In this document: one piece after another, positions 1 through 11,170 of the stretch | Layout: every line of letters begins with the position of its first letter | Numbering within the stretch: the stretch's first letter is position 1 | Origin: JANXXV01 sp038230275 | Lineage (GTDB): Bacteria; Acidobacteriota; Terriglobia; Bryobacterales; Bryobacteraceae | DNA length: 57,987 bases | Assembly (NCBI GenBank): GCA_038230275.1 | Contig: JBBRNO010000026.1 | Span: 1 to 57,987 of the forward strand | Reading direction: 5' to 3' | Translations under genes and position numbers: made by a program | Notes under the pieces: model-generated | What the model was told of the DNA's origin: nothing | Seen by the model: the letters and a program-made list of their open reading frames with translations, nothing else | The model's database searches: none

Positions 1-1
1 G

Positions 2-619
2 ATAGATTCCGAAAGTCCCGATCCCGAAGCGATTGACCGTGCCGCCAAGCTGATCAATCAAGGGGGGCTTGTCGCAATCCCCACAGACGCTCTCTATACC
101 ATCGTTGCCGATCCCATGAATCTTCACGCCGTCGGGCGCGTTTTCAAGGCTAAGGGACGGGAGCCCCAGCGCTCGCTCCCGTTGCTGGTGACCGATATCC
201 TGATGGCCGAGGAGCTTGCCAAGGAACTCACCACCCGGTTTTATCTTTTGGCCCGCAAATTCTGGCCTGGCCCGCTGACGCTGATTGTTCCTGCCGCCGC
301 GAAAATCCCGCTGAAAGTCACGGGAAATACCGGCCGCCTGGCCATGCGCCAATCCAAGTCTCCGGTAGCGGACGCATTGCTGGAAAATCTGGGGCGGCCG
401 CTGATCTCAACCAGCGCAAATATCTCCGGCCAACCCACGGGCCGCAGTGGAATTGACGTTTTCTTTATGATGGATGGCGCAGTCGATCTGGTACTGGACG
501 GCGGCCATTGCGCGGGCGCCGGAAGCACCACCGTAGACGTTACCGAGCCATACTGGAAGCTAATCAAAGAAGGCGCAATCGGTGAGAAAGATATCGGGGA
601 TTGCCTGCGAGGCGGTTGA
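2..619 (+). CDS. tsaC: Threonylcarbamoyl-AMP synthase (Sua5/YciO/YrdC family), 5' truncated
   Basis: The reading frame is open from the window edge, so the true start lies upstream. Translation from base 2 gives PDPEAIDRAAKLINQGG followed by VAIPTDALYT, the usual start of the YrdC fold, then VFKAKGREPQRSLPLLV (the KxR nucleotide-binding region) and STSANISGQPTG with STTVDV near the end. The family makes threonylcarbamoyl-AMP from threonine, bicarbonate and ATP for the t6A modification of ANN-decoding tRNAs in the cytoplasm. The usual YGL after the first strand reads YTI here, a small deviation. About 205 codons are visible, close to a full single-domain protein, so only a few N-terminal residues are missing. 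YciO-type paralogues of unknown function look similar, so the exact role is slightly uncertain. Confidence 0.85.
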   Translation: MDSESPDPEAIDRAAKLINQGGLVAIPTDALYTIVADPMNLHAVGRVFKAKGREPQRSLPLLVTDILMAEELAKELTTRFYLLARKFWPGPLTLIVPAAAKIPLKVTGNTGRLAMRQSKSPVADALLENLGRPLISTSANISGQPTGRSGIDVFFMMDGAVDLVLDGGHCAGAGSTTVDVTEPYWKLIKEGAIGEKDIGDCLRGG

Positions 620-645
620 ATTCGGCAATCATCTGTTATCATCTG

Positions 646-855
646 TTTGGAGCGTGTCTGCAAGGCACGTGAATGACCTCTATAAATTGATCCAACAGTC
701 AATGTCATTGGGGTCCGGCTCGATTGCAGCATCGGTGAGCAAGCTCCGGCGGATAGCCGCCATGGAGAAGCCTGAAGATGCCCGGAGGACTCCTCCCCTT
801 AACTATTAAGGGTCAATGACGGAGGTTGGACACGGCTGAGTGGTGCGCTCCGCAA
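646..855 (+). ncRNA. ssrS: 6S RNA
   Basis: The stretch between tsaC and ymdB folds like 6S RNA. GGAGCG at 649-654 can pair with CGCTCC at 846-851 as the closing stem. The apical arm reads GGTGAGCAAGCTCC, a GGCGG-ATAG-CCGCC hairpin, then GGAGAAGCCTGAAGATGCC, closely echoing the conserved GGTGAGCATGCTC and GAGAAGCCT blocks of the E. coli molecule. GCATC (729-733) pairs with GATGC (777-781), and a small CTTAACTATTAAG hairpin lies on the 3' side of the central bubble. 6S RNA mimics an open promoter, binds housekeeping RNA polymerase and dampens transcription in stationary phase. Location next to ymdB is a known neighbourhood for it. The ends are estimated from the closing stem. Confidence 0.85.
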
Positions 856-896
856 AAGATTCAGAGTGGTCCTGCCGCTCCCAGACAATTTTCCGA

Positions 897-1676
897 ATGA
901 ACATTCTCTTTATTGGAGATATTTTTGCATCGGCGGGCCGCGGCATTGTCGCGGACAAGCTGCATTACATCCTCTCCACCGAAAATATCGACCTGGCAAT
1001 CGCCAACTGCGAAAATGCCGCCGGCGGCTTCGGCGTTACGCCGCTGATTGCCGAAGAACTGCTGAAACTTGGATTGCATATTCTTACGTCCGGCAATCAC
1101 ATTTGGGACAAGCGTGAAATCCTGGAGTATTTTCCACATCAGCCACGGCTGCTGCGGCCGGCTAACTATTCCGAGGAATTGCCCGGAAAAGGATGGGCGC
1201 TGGTGAAGGCCCGAAACGGTGTGGAGTGCGCCGTGATCAATCTACAGGGCCGCGCGCATATGCCGGCCACGGATTGCCCTTTCCGCAAAGCAGACCAAAT
1301 TCTTGCCGCGATCCCGGTCAATGTTAAGGTCCGCTTTGTCGATTTCCATGCCGAATTGACCAGTGAAAAGATGGCCATGGGATGGTATTTGGACGGCCGC
1401 GTTTCCGTGGTGGTGGGCACGCACACGCACGTGCCGACGGCGGATACAAGAATTCTATCAGGCGGAACGGGGTATCAAACCGATGCCGGCATGACTGGGC
1501 CTTATAATTCGGTAATCGGAGTGGATAAGGAAATCGTTCTGCGAAAATTTCTAACTTCCATGCCGGTGCGCATGGAGGCGGCGCGCGGCGGCGTGGAATT
1601 GCACGGTATCATCGCAGAAGTAGATGAGACTACAGGTAAGACCGTAGCCATCCGCCGGTATCAATTGCTGTCGTAA
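897..1676 (+). CDS. ymdB: YmdB-family metallophosphoesterase (2',3'-cyclic-nucleotide 2'-phosphodiesterase type)
   Basis: A 259-aa protein of the TIGR00282 family, whose Bacillus member hydrolyses 2',3'-cAMP and affects biofilm and motility decisions. All metal-site motifs are present: GDIFASAGR (D8), IANCENAAGG (E39, N40), SGNHIWDK (N67, H68), DFHAE (H151) and GTHTHVPTAD (H176, H178), with the family signature TDAGMTGPYNSVIG after them. The start at 897 was chosen because MNILFIGDIF is the normal family N-terminus. A longer in-frame start at 840 would overlap the 6S RNA. The gene follows 6S RNA by about 40 bases. No membrane segment is visible, so it is cytoplasmic. Confidence 0.9.
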   Translation: MNILFIGDIFASAGRGIVADKLHYILSTENIDLAIANCENAAGGFGVTPLIAEELLKLGLHILTSGNHIWDKREILEYFPHQPRLLRPANYSEELPGKGWALVKARNGVECAVINLQGRAHMPATDCPFRKADQILAAIPVNVKVRFVDFHAELTSEKMAMGWYLDGRVSVVVGTHTHVPTADTRILSGGTGYQTDAGMTGPYNSVIGVDKEIVLRKFLTSMPVRMEAARGGVELHGIIAEVDETTGKTVAIRRYQLLS

Positions 1677-1709
1677 GGAAATGGTTTCCGGGGGGGCCGG
1701 AAAGAACCT

Positions 1710-4262
<2,553 letters not shown>

Positions 4263-4277
4263 ACCTATAATGACTTC

Positions 4278-5987
4278 ATGTCCTCTGGCCCCCCTCATGA
4301 GCTGCGCAGCCGCAAATGGTTTCACGGCGCTGATTACTACAACTTTGCCCGGCGCACGTACATCCGCGCAGCCGGTTACAACTCCGATGTTTTCGAAGGT
4401 AAACCGGTAATCGGGATCTGCAATTCCTGGAGTGAGCTGAACAACTGCAACATGAACCTGCGGGATGTTGCCGAGGCGGTCAAGCGCGGCGTGTGGGCCG
4501 CGGGTGGATTCCCCCTGGAGTTCCCCACAATTTCCCTTGGCGAAACCTACGTTCGCCCCACCACCATGCTCTTCCGCAATCTGATGGCGATGGACGTAGA
4601 GGAGATGATCCGCGCCAATCCGCTGGACGGGGTGGTGTTGTTGTGCGGCTGCGACAAAACGACGCCTGCCCAACTGATGGGAGCGGCCAGCGCCGATATC
4701 CCGTCCATCATGGTGTCGAGCGGACCGATGCTGGCGGGGAATTGGCGCGGGCAGCGCATTTCCTCCGGTACGGACGGCCGCAAGCTGTTCGATCAGTACC
4801 GCAGCGGCAAGATCGGCGACGAAGAGCTGAACGAGATTGAAGGCTGCGTCTCGCGCACGCTGGGGCACTGCACGGTGATGGGCACCGCTTCCACCATGAC
4901 CAGTCTGGCCGAGGCGATGGGTATGATGCTTACCGGATGCGCCTCTATTCCGGCGCCCGATTCCCGGCGCAAACAGATTGCCGAGACAACCGGCAAACGC
5001 ATCGTCGAAATGGTGCATGAAGACCTGAAGCCATCGCGCATCTTAACCCGCGAAGCGCTGGAAAATGCGGTCATCACCTGTATGGCGTTGGGCGGTTCCA
5101 CCAACGCCGTGGTGCATCTGATTGCCATTGCCGGCCGGCTGAACATCAAGCTAACGCTGGCGGATTTCGATCGCCTGTCAAGGTCGACACCGTACCTTGC
5201 CAACGTGAAGCCCTCCGGCGAATATCTGATGGAGGACTTCTTCCACTCCGGTGGCCTACCCGCGTTGATGAAAGAGATTCTGCCGCTGCTGCATCGCGAC
5301 TGCCTCACGGTGACGGGAAAATCGATTTCGGAGAATCTGGAAAGGGCGCAGTGCTATAACGCTGAAGTGATCCGTCCCCTGTCCTCGCCGCTGCATCACG
5401 AAGGGGGCTTGGCCATCCTGCATGGCAACCTGTGTCCGAACGGCGCGGTGATCAAACCGACGGCGGCTACGCCGGAACTGTTGCAGCATCGCGGTAAAGC
5501 GTACGTGTTTGAGAACCACGAGCAGATGGAGCAGCAGGTGGATCTGGACTATTTGCCCATTGACCGCGATACCGTTCTGGTGATGAAGAATGGTGGTCCT
5601 AAGGGCGCGCCCGGCTTCCCGGAATGGGGCTGGCTGCCGATGCCCAAGATGCTGTTGAAGCAAGGGGTCAAAGACATTGTGCGCATTTCCGACGCCCGCA
5701 TGAGCGGCACCAGTTTCGGCACCGTGGTGCTACATGTCGCGCCCGAGTCGGCGATCGGCGGACCATTGGGCATCGTCCAAACCGGGGATGAGGTGGTGCT
5801 GGATGTTGCTTCCCGGACGCTCAATGTAACGCTTTCCGGGGATGAAATTGCCAAGCGCTCCGCCGCATTCGTGACGCCCAGGCCGCATTATGACCGCGGC
5901 TACGGGAAGCTGTTTCTGGAACACGTGACGCAAGCCGACGAGGGCTGCGACTTCGACTTCCTCAGAGCCGTGGAACCCAAGAACTGA
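4278..5987 (+). CDS. IlvD/Edd family dehydratase, probably acting on sugar acids
   Basis: A 569-aa dehydratase of the IlvD/Edd superfamily, which removes water from dihydroxy acids or aldonic acids to give 2-keto acids, using an iron-sulfur cluster and Mg2+. The three cluster cysteines are visible: C48 in GICNSW, C125 in CGCDKTTP and C198 in GHCTVMGTAST. The active-site serine region MSGTSFGTVVLHVAPE is intact. The start (LRSRKWF, then RPVIGICNSWSELNNC-like spacing) and the EDFFHSGGLPALM block resemble L-arabinonate or D-xylonate dehydratases more than biosynthetic IlvD. I infer a sugar-acid role, but valine/isoleucine synthesis cannot be excluded without a tree. The next gene starts on its stop codon (TGATG), so the two are translationally coupled. 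Confidence 0.85.
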   Translation: MSSGPPHELRSRKWFHGADYYNFARRTYIRAAGYNSDVFEGKPVIGICNSWSELNNCNMNLRDVAEAVKRGVWAAGGFPLEFPTISLGETYVRPTTMLFRNLMAMDVEEMIRANPLDGVVLLCGCDKTTPAQLMGAASADIPSIMVSSGPMLAGNWRGQRISSGTDGRKLFDQYRSGKIGDEELNEIEGCVSRTLGHCTVMGTASTMTSLAEAMGMMLTGCASIPAPDSRRKQIAETTGKRIVEMVHEDLKPSRILTREALENAVITCMALGGSTNAVVHLIAIAGRLNIKLTLADFDRLSRSTPYLANVKPSGEYLMEDFFHSGGLPALMKEILPLLHRDCLTVTGKSISENLERAQCYNAEVIRPLSSPLHHEGGLAILHGNLCPNGAVIKPTAATPELLQHRGKAYVFENHEQMEQQVDLDYLPIDRDTVLVMKNGGPKGAPGFPEWGWLPMPKMLLKQGVKDIVRISDARMSGTSFGTVVLHVAPESAIGGPLGIVQTGDEVVLDVASRTLNVTLSGDEIAKRSAAFVTPRPHYDRGYGKLFLEHVTQADEGCDFDFLRAVEPKN

Positions 5988-7654
5988 TGGCCCGCTGGAA
6001 GACCGCCGGGGCCGCGGCCGCGATTGTCCTGCTCTTCCTGGTGGCCAATCGCGGGGCGTACAAGGGCTACTTTCAGGATGACGATCTGGACAATATCTCC
6101 TGGACCCCGCATGTCGATTCCGTCGATTTTCTGAGGGGGCTGGTGTCGCCGGTGTTTTCCCGGAACAACTTCCGGCCGGTCGGGCATTTTTACTTTCACG
6201 TGATGGAACGATTCGCCGGGATGCACTTTGTTCCTTATGTAGCCGTGCTGCAGTTCGTTCATCTGTGCAATGGGCTGCTGATCTGGCTGGTGCTGCGGAG
6301 ACTGAAGGTCCATCCGCTTGCAGCGTTGGCCGGGGCAGTGTTCTTCCTCTATCATCCGGCGACGTTCGATGCGTATTGGCGGCCGATGTACATCTTCGAT
6401 GTCCTGTGCGGCACTTTCTGCCTGGCCTCGTTCCTGGCATTCATCGACCGGCGCTGGATAGTCAGCTTCCTCTGCTTCGTTTGCGCCTATAAGTCAAAGG
6501 AAGTGGCGGTGATGCTTCCGGCCGTACTTGCCGCTTACGAGATGCTGATTGGTGAGCGCCGGTGGAAGCCGCTGGTTCCGTTCTTCGCAGTGTCGCTGCT
6601 GTTTGGCTTGCAAGCCTTGATTTCGAACGCAAATACGAACGACGCCTACACGCTGAAAGTCACACCCGGTTCGCTGCTGGAAAGTGCCAGTTTCTATTCG
6701 CTGCGAATCTTCGCAGTCAGTCTCGCCGCCTGGGTGATGTCGGGGCGGCTGCGCGACCGGCGCATATGGTTCGGGCTCTGCGCAGCGTTTCTGTTTCTGA
6801 TTCCGCTGCTTGCCCTGCCTAGCCGCACCTTCAGCGTTTACAGCTATGTCCCTTTGATTGGAGCGGCGGTGGCGCTTGCCTCGGCTCTCGATCAACGAAA
6901 GACTTGGCCTGTCGCGCTGTTTCTCATGATTTGGCTTGCGGTAACTTTTTTCCAAATGCGTGACTTCCGCAAGGGCGCACTCACGGCGGCTGACGAGAAC
7001 CGCGCCTATGTTGGCGGTCTAACAGACTTTTTTCGAGCTTCCCCGCAAACCACCGCGTTTATCGAGGACGGAGCGCCGGAGGGAATGCATCGGTGGGGAG
7101 TCCGTGGTGCGATTCTTTCCGTCTCGAAGAAGGCAGAGATTCAACTGGCCGGCATCAATGATCCCGAGGCCGGTGCCCTGCTAAGCCAACCGCATCTGGC
7201 GGTGCTGAGTTGGGATCAGGTAACGCGTCAGCTACAAATTACGCAGCGAGACCCCGGTACGCCGGAGGAGTCGTACATTAGCATGAGGCGCGGGATGCCA
7301 ATTTGGCAATTCGGTGAAGGCTGGTACCAGCGTGAGAACTTCTACCGCTGGACCAAGCCCGAAGCCAGGGCCACGCTGCGACGCCCGGAAGGCGCGTTGC
7401 AGTTCGAAGTCAGCGTCAACATTGGGTTGATTCACATTCACGATGTGTCGAAGGTACAACTGGAAGTGTTCCTGGACGGTGTTTCGTTGGGCGTGCAAGA
7501 CTTCACCGAAGGGGGCTGGCAGAAGCGCGTGTGGGCGCTTAAGCCGGCGCCCGCTGGAATCGTCAATGTGGTATTCCGCGCGACACCCGCTTATCATCCG
7601 CGGGGAGATCCCCGAGTACTCGGCATTCCGATTGGCGGCTTTGGCTTCGAATAG
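5987..7654 (+). CDS. Polytopic membrane protein, possible GT-C-type glycosyltransferase
   Basis: A 555-aa protein with about nine or ten hydrophobic helices in the first 340 residues, followed by a soluble C-terminal domain of about 200 residues, probably periplasmic. After the first helix comes YFQDDDLDNISW (D31-D33), an acidic first-loop motif like those of GT-C lipid-linked sugar transferases. FFLYHPATFDAYWRPMYIFD around residue 120 also fits that fold. No family-specific catalytic signature was recognised, so the assignment rests on architecture. It overlaps the dehydratase stop by one base (TGATG). The element copy at 7721 lies 66 bases downstream of its stop. Confidence 0.5.
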   Translation: MARWKTAGAAAAIVLLFLVANRGAYKGYFQDDDLDNISWTPHVDSVDFLRGLVSPVFSRNNFRPVGHFYFHVMERFAGMHFVPYVAVLQFVHLCNGLLIWLVLRRLKVHPLAALAGAVFFLYHPATFDAYWRPMYIFDVLCGTFCLASFLAFIDRRWIVSFLCFVCAYKSKEVAVMLPAVLAAYEMLIGERRWKPLVPFFAVSLLFGLQALISNANTNDAYTLKVTPGSLLESASFYSLRIFAVSLAAWVMSGRLRDRRIWFGLCAAFLFLIPLLALPSRTFSVYSYVPLIGAAVALASALDQRKTWPVALFLMIWLAVTFFQMRDFRKGALTAADENRAYVGGLTDFFRASPQTTAFIEDGAPEGMHRWGVRGAILSVSKKAEIQLAGINDPEAGALLSQPHLAVLSWDQVTRQLQITQRDPGTPEESYISMRRGMPIWQFGEGWYQRENFYRWTKPEARATLRRPEGALQFEVSVNIGLIHIHDVSKVQLEVFLDGVSLGVQDFTEGGWQKRVWALKPAPAGIVNVVFRATPAYHPRGDPRVLGIPIGGFGFE

Positions 7655-7720
7655 GAAGCTCACGCAGATTTAACGTTTCTTTACAGCCACTGCGGCGTTG
7701 GTCTACGTCGTAGAGGCTAG

Positions 7721-7868
7721 TGTAGTGTCCGCGAATTGGGTGGACACTACCGGAAACCGCTCCTTAACAGTCGCGGCTCGGAAACTACTGTTGCAATAAC
7801 GAGTTCGAGACACAGCCGCGCGCGTAAGCAAGCCGTTTCTTGTATCCAGTTATTTGTCGGACAGTACA
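7721..7868 (+). mobile_element. 148-bp CTAG-targeting MITE-like element, copy 1
   Basis: A non-coding element of 148 bases, flanked on both sides by CTAG (7717-7720 and 7869-7872). Its ends are imperfect inverted repeats: TGTAGTGTCCG at the left and, read inward from the right, TGTACTGTCCG (10 of 11 match). Subterminal hairpins form at each end (GTGTCC/GGACAC and TGTCC/GGACA), and a partly degraded central stem is present. No transposase is encoded. This copy sits just upstream of the start codon at 7886, so it may supply or alter that gene's upstream region. Three other copies lie at 23066, 42981 and 49525. Confidence 0.85.
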
Positions 7869-7885
7869 CTAGGACGTTTTTCGCC

Positions 7886-8680
7886 ATGACCGCAAACTTG
7901 CAATTCACACGCCGCCATATCTTGCTACTTGGTTCCACAGCCGTTGTTGGGTCGTGGGCCCAGTTGATCGACAAGGAATCGAAGTTCTGGGACACGAAAG
8001 ATCCATTGGACTGGTCGGCGGACGAGATTGACAGACTGGTCACGAAGTCGCCGTGGGCAAAGGCGATCAAGGCCTCTGTTGCGCAACCGGACTTCGATGG
8101 GGGCAGTAGCCGCCGTTCCGGCGATATGGGTGGGGGCAATGGCGGATCGCGGCCTGGCGGTCTTTCGATTCCCGGACTGGGCGGGGGCCGGATGGGCGGC
8201 ATCAATATCCCCGGAATCGGTTCCGGTGGTGGTGGTGGACGGGGCGGTGGGCAGGGGCGTGGAAGCGTTTCTAAAGTGGAATTGATTGTCCGGTGGGATA
8301 GCGCGAAGCCTGTCCTGGACGCACTTCGAACGCCTTTGGCGGCGGTGCTGGCAGACCATTATGTGGTCAGCTTGAACGGGGTTCCGAATATGTATTTGCG
8401 GGATCAAGCTTCGGAGCGGCCGGACGGTGAGCAGGGTCGGGCGGAGCGCAGCAGGTTCCAGGCACGGCTCACGATCAAGGGGAAGTCCAGTGTGCGGCAA
8501 GCCGTCGTCCAACAAGCACCTGGCGCACTGACGCAAACGTTTTTGTTTGGATTTCCAACGAAGGAATTGGCCTTCTCTCCGGATGATGAAGTGACGTTTG
8601 CCACGCAGTTGAACCACACTCCGATTGCGGCTACTTTCAATCTGCGGGAGATGACCTATCGCGGCGCACTGGCGATTTGA
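7886..8680 (+). CDS. Secreted acidobacterial protein with Tat-like signal and glycine-rich linker
   Basis: A 264-aa protein with an N-terminal TRRHILLLGSTAVVGSWA, which fits a twin-arginine signal. The mature part begins with a conserved-looking block (DPLDWSADEIDRL, then TKSPWAKAIKAS). A low-complexity Gly/Arg/Ser linker follows from about residue 75 to 130. A C-terminal beta-rich domain starting KVELIVRWDSAKPVLDAL and ending in FNLREMTYRGALAI completes it. I recall similar SPWA-motif proteins in acidobacteria but know no function for them. The start was set at 7886 because the in-frame extension back to 7736 is entirely mobile-element sequence. It probably acts outside the cytoplasm. Confidence 0.6.
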   Translation: MTANLQFTRRHILLLGSTAVVGSWAQLIDKESKFWDTKDPLDWSADEIDRLVTKSPWAKAIKASVAQPDFDGGSSRRSGDMGGGNGGSRPGGLSIPGLGGGRMGGINIPGIGSGGGGGRGGGQGRGSVSKVELIVRWDSAKPVLDALRTPLAAVLADHYVVSLNGVPNMYLRDQASERPDGEQGRAERSRFQARLTIKGKSSVRQAVVQQAPGALTQTFLFGFPTKELAFSPDDEVTFATQLNHTPIAATFNLREMTYRGALAI

Positions 8681-9185
8681 GCTTGCGTGATGGCCCGGGG
8701 AAAAGGCATTGGCCGGGATAAATAGGATGAACGGGATAAGCAGGTTTTGGGTTGGATATTCAGCATTTCCCTTTTTACGAAACAGAGCGAATCCCAATAT
8801 CGGACAGTTCGTGCGGTTCGGAGAACCTTATGTGGGAAGGGGCTCGCGCCTTCCTTCCCATTTGGGTTTGTTCGTGCAAAACACCTCGCTTGTATTCAGT
8901 TGTCTGAGATCTTGGCGGCAGAGCCTCTCGCGAGGATGCCGGCTGTCATTTTGCGAAACAAAGCCAATTCCGTGAGTGGACCGCTTTACGCAGACCTTAC
9001 TTCTTTGGTTAGTCTGTCGGACTGAGAAGACTCGCGGGTTTTCGCGGTCTTCCGATATTCCATTGGTTTGTTTTGGTTGCGACCGAAAAATAGGCGAATA
9101 AACTTGTGATCGTCTTGCGGACCGGCTTTGTCTGCCAAGTTGGTCTGTTTGCGCGGCTCGTAATATACTGAAACCCGCCCACCCC
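8681..9185. other. Gene-free stretch with a long hairpin and a diverged 23-base repeat pair
   Basis: No coding region was recognised in these 505 bases. At about 8821-8874 a hairpin can form in which GGAAGG pairs with CCTTCC, with an outer AACC/GGTT helix. A 23-base motif at 8773-8795 recurs at 8949-8971 with four differences; both contain CGAAACA. A -10-like TAATAT at 9161-9166 precedes the MFS gene. The rest looks like decayed sequence. Confidence 0.4.
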
Positions 9186-10436
9186 TTGACGCTGAAAATT
9201 CCAAAACTCCGCTGGGTCATCGCCGGCATGCTCTGCGCGGCGACCATGATCAATTACGCGGACCGGCTGACTCTATCGGTCGCATCGGTCGACATCCGCA
9301 GAGAATTCTCCCTGACCGAGCAAGATTACTCCCACGTCGTCACGCTGTTCCTTTTTGCTTACGCCATCATGTATGCCGGCTCCGGCTACATCGTGGACCG
9401 GCTTGGCACTCGCCGCGGTTTCGCGGTCTTCATTTTCGCCTGGTCTCTGGCTCAGATGCTGCACGCCTTCGTCCGCGGCAAGTGGTCGCTGGGAGGGGCT
9501 CGATTCCTTCTCGGCCTGGCCGAACCGGGCAACTGGCCGGCCGCGGCGAAAGCAGTGGCGGAATGGTTCCCCGCTTCGCAACGTGCCCTCGGCGTTGGCA
9601 TTTTCAATGCTGGTTCGTCCATCGGTTCGGCTATTGCGCCGCCGATGGTCGCGTTTCTCACCGTGCGCTATGGATGGCGGTCCGCGTTTATTTTCACCGG
9701 CGCACTCGGCATCGTTTGGCTGGGCGCGTGGCTCGTGTTGTATTATCCGCCGCGCTCGAATCGTTGGCTGCGGCCTGAAGAAATGCCGGATGTGGAGGAA
9801 GTGAAACCTGGCGTGGAAGGCGCGCGGCCCGACTGGCGCAAAGTGATCGCGATGCGCGAATGCTACACGCTGATCATTGCGCGATTTTTTACTGACCCGG
9901 TCCTTTACTTCGTGATCTTCTGGTTACCTGAGTATCTGCGGAAGGAACGGGCCTTTGATCTGGCCATGGTTGGGAAGTACGCCTGGGTCCCGTTTGTGTT
10001 CGGAGACATCGGCTACCTGTTCGGCGGCTGGCTGTCCGGGCGTTTGATTGATGCCGGGTGGCCGCTTCCTCGCGCTCGAAAATTTGTAATGCTGATGGGT
10101 GCGGCGGTGATGCCGGTCTCCATTCTGGCGCCGCTGGTTCCGACGGCTGCACTGGCCATTGGCGCCACTTGTTTCCTCACTTTTGGCCACGCGCTGTGGG
10201 TGGCGAACCTGCAAACGCTGCCTTCCGATCTATTTCGCAGCGGTGAGATTGGCACCGCGATGGGCTTCTCTGGGATGGGTGGCGCGGTTGGCGGGATGAT
10301 CGCGAACCTGGGCACCGGTTATTTGGTGAGCCACTACTCGTATTCGCCCGTGTTTCTGATGGCCGGGTTGATGCATCCGCTATCGGCGTTTATCGTTTAT
10401 AAGATGCTGCCGGACCGGTATTTCAAGCCGTCATAA
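9186..10436 (+). CDS. MFS transporter, hexuronate/anion:cation symporter type
   Basis: A 416-aa, 12-helix major facilitator of the ACS branch (ExuT/GudP-like), which imports sugar acids such as galacturonate or glucarate with protons. Seen: MINYADRLTLSVA in helix 1, the loop 2-3 motif YIVDRLGTRRGF, FLLGLAEPGNWPAAAKAVAEWF with FNAGSSIGSAIAPP in the N-half, and GGWLSGRLIDAGW in the C-half. The start is a TTG at 9186, giving MTLKIPKLRW before helix 1. No better start fits, and the leader is short (TAATAT at 9161). The 3' end overlaps the convergent truA gene by 40 bases. A sugar-acid substrate would suit the dehydratase at 4278, but this is inference. Confidence 0.8.
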   Translation: MTLKIPKLRWVIAGMLCAATMINYADRLTLSVASVDIRREFSLTEQDYSHVVTLFLFAYAIMYAGSGYIVDRLGTRRGFAVFIFAWSLAQMLHAFVRGKWSLGGARFLLGLAEPGNWPAAAKAVAEWFPASQRALGVGIFNAGSSIGSAIAPPMVAFLTVRYGWRSAFIFTGALGIVWLGAWLVLYYPPRSNRWLRPEEMPDVEEVKPGVEGARPDWRKVIAMRECYTLIIARFFTDPVLYFVIFWLPEYLRKERAFDLAMVGKYAWVPFVFGDIGYLFGGWLSGRLIDAGWPLPRARKFVMLMGAAVMPVSILAPLVPTAALAIGATCFLTFGHALWVANLQTLPSDLFRSGEIGTAMGFSGMGGAVGGMIANLGTGYLVSHYSYSPVFLMAGLMHPLSAFIVYKMLPDRYFKPS

Positions 10437-11170
10437 GACACGTCCATCAGGATGAGACCGCACGCGGGCGCTGTGGGGCCTGCCTTCGGCCGACCGCCCT
10501 TCAGGAACTGTGCCAACTTCTGCGGCGTCACATTTCCCCGCCCTGCCTCGATTAACGTCCCCACGATATTCCGAACCATGTGTTTCAGGAAACCGCTGCC
10601 GGTCACTGTATAAATCAGCCTGTCTTCCAACGCCACCAGATTCGAGGCGTAGATCAGCCGGACCTTCGATTCCCCCTTTGCGTCTCTGCGATCCGACGCC
10701 GCAAAGGCTCCAAAATCGTGTTCCCCAACAAACATGGGCGCTGCCGCCAACATCTTGCCTACGTCCAAGGGAAAAGGGTGATGATGGGCGTATCTTCGCT
10801 CAAACGGAGAACAGACCTCAGACCGCACGATCCGGTATTGATAGGTCTTTGAGACCGCGTCGAACCTTGGATGGAACTCCGCCGGGGCTTCTTCCACTTT
10901 CACCAGGCGAATGGCATCGGGCAGCAGGCGGTTCACGGCCTTGCGCAGATTATATAGCGGAAGCGGGTTTTCCAGGGTGACAGCGGCCACTTGGGCCAGG
11001 GCGTGCACTCCGGCGTCGGTGCGGCCGGAACCGGCAACCTGCACCGGCTTTTCCTCTATCACGGCGATCGCTGCTTCCAGTGCCGCTTGAATGGTTGGCT
11101 TGCCGGGCTGCACTTGCCAGCCGTGAAAATCTGTCCCATCGTAGGAAATGGTCAGTTTGATGCGCCGCAT
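10397..11170 (-). CDS. truA: tRNA pseudouridine(38-40) synthase
   Basis: A 257-aa TruA, which isomerises uridines 38-40 in the anticodon arm of many tRNAs. The N-terminus MRRIKLTISYDGTDFHGWQ and the catalytic block GSGRTDAGVHA (nucleophile D52) are canonical, as are SGFLKHMVRNIVGTL and the ending TAPACGLILMDV. The start at 11170 was chosen because it overlaps the pyrE stop by one base (TGATG on the minus strand) and gives the family N-terminus. A longer frame to 11227 lies inside pyrE. It is cotranscribed with pyrE and convergent with the MFS gene. Confidence 0.95.
   Translation of the reverse strand: MRRIKLTISYDGTDFHGWQVQPGKPTIQAALEAAIAVIEEKPVQVAGSGRTDAGVHALAQVAAVTLENPLPLYNLRKAVNRLLPDAIRLVKVEEAPAEFHPRFDAVSKTYQYRIVRSEVCSPFERRYAHHHPFPLDVGKMLAAAPMFVGEHDFGAFAASDRRDAKGESKVRLIYASNLVALEDRLIYTVTGSGFLKHMVRNIVGTLIEAGRGNVTPQKLAQFLKGGRPKAGPTAPACGLILMDVSYDGLKYRSGSIL

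Noticed and set aside
7736..7885. In-frame N-terminal extension of the secreted protein at 7886
   Set aside because: The extension is entirely element sequence and would hide the signal peptide.
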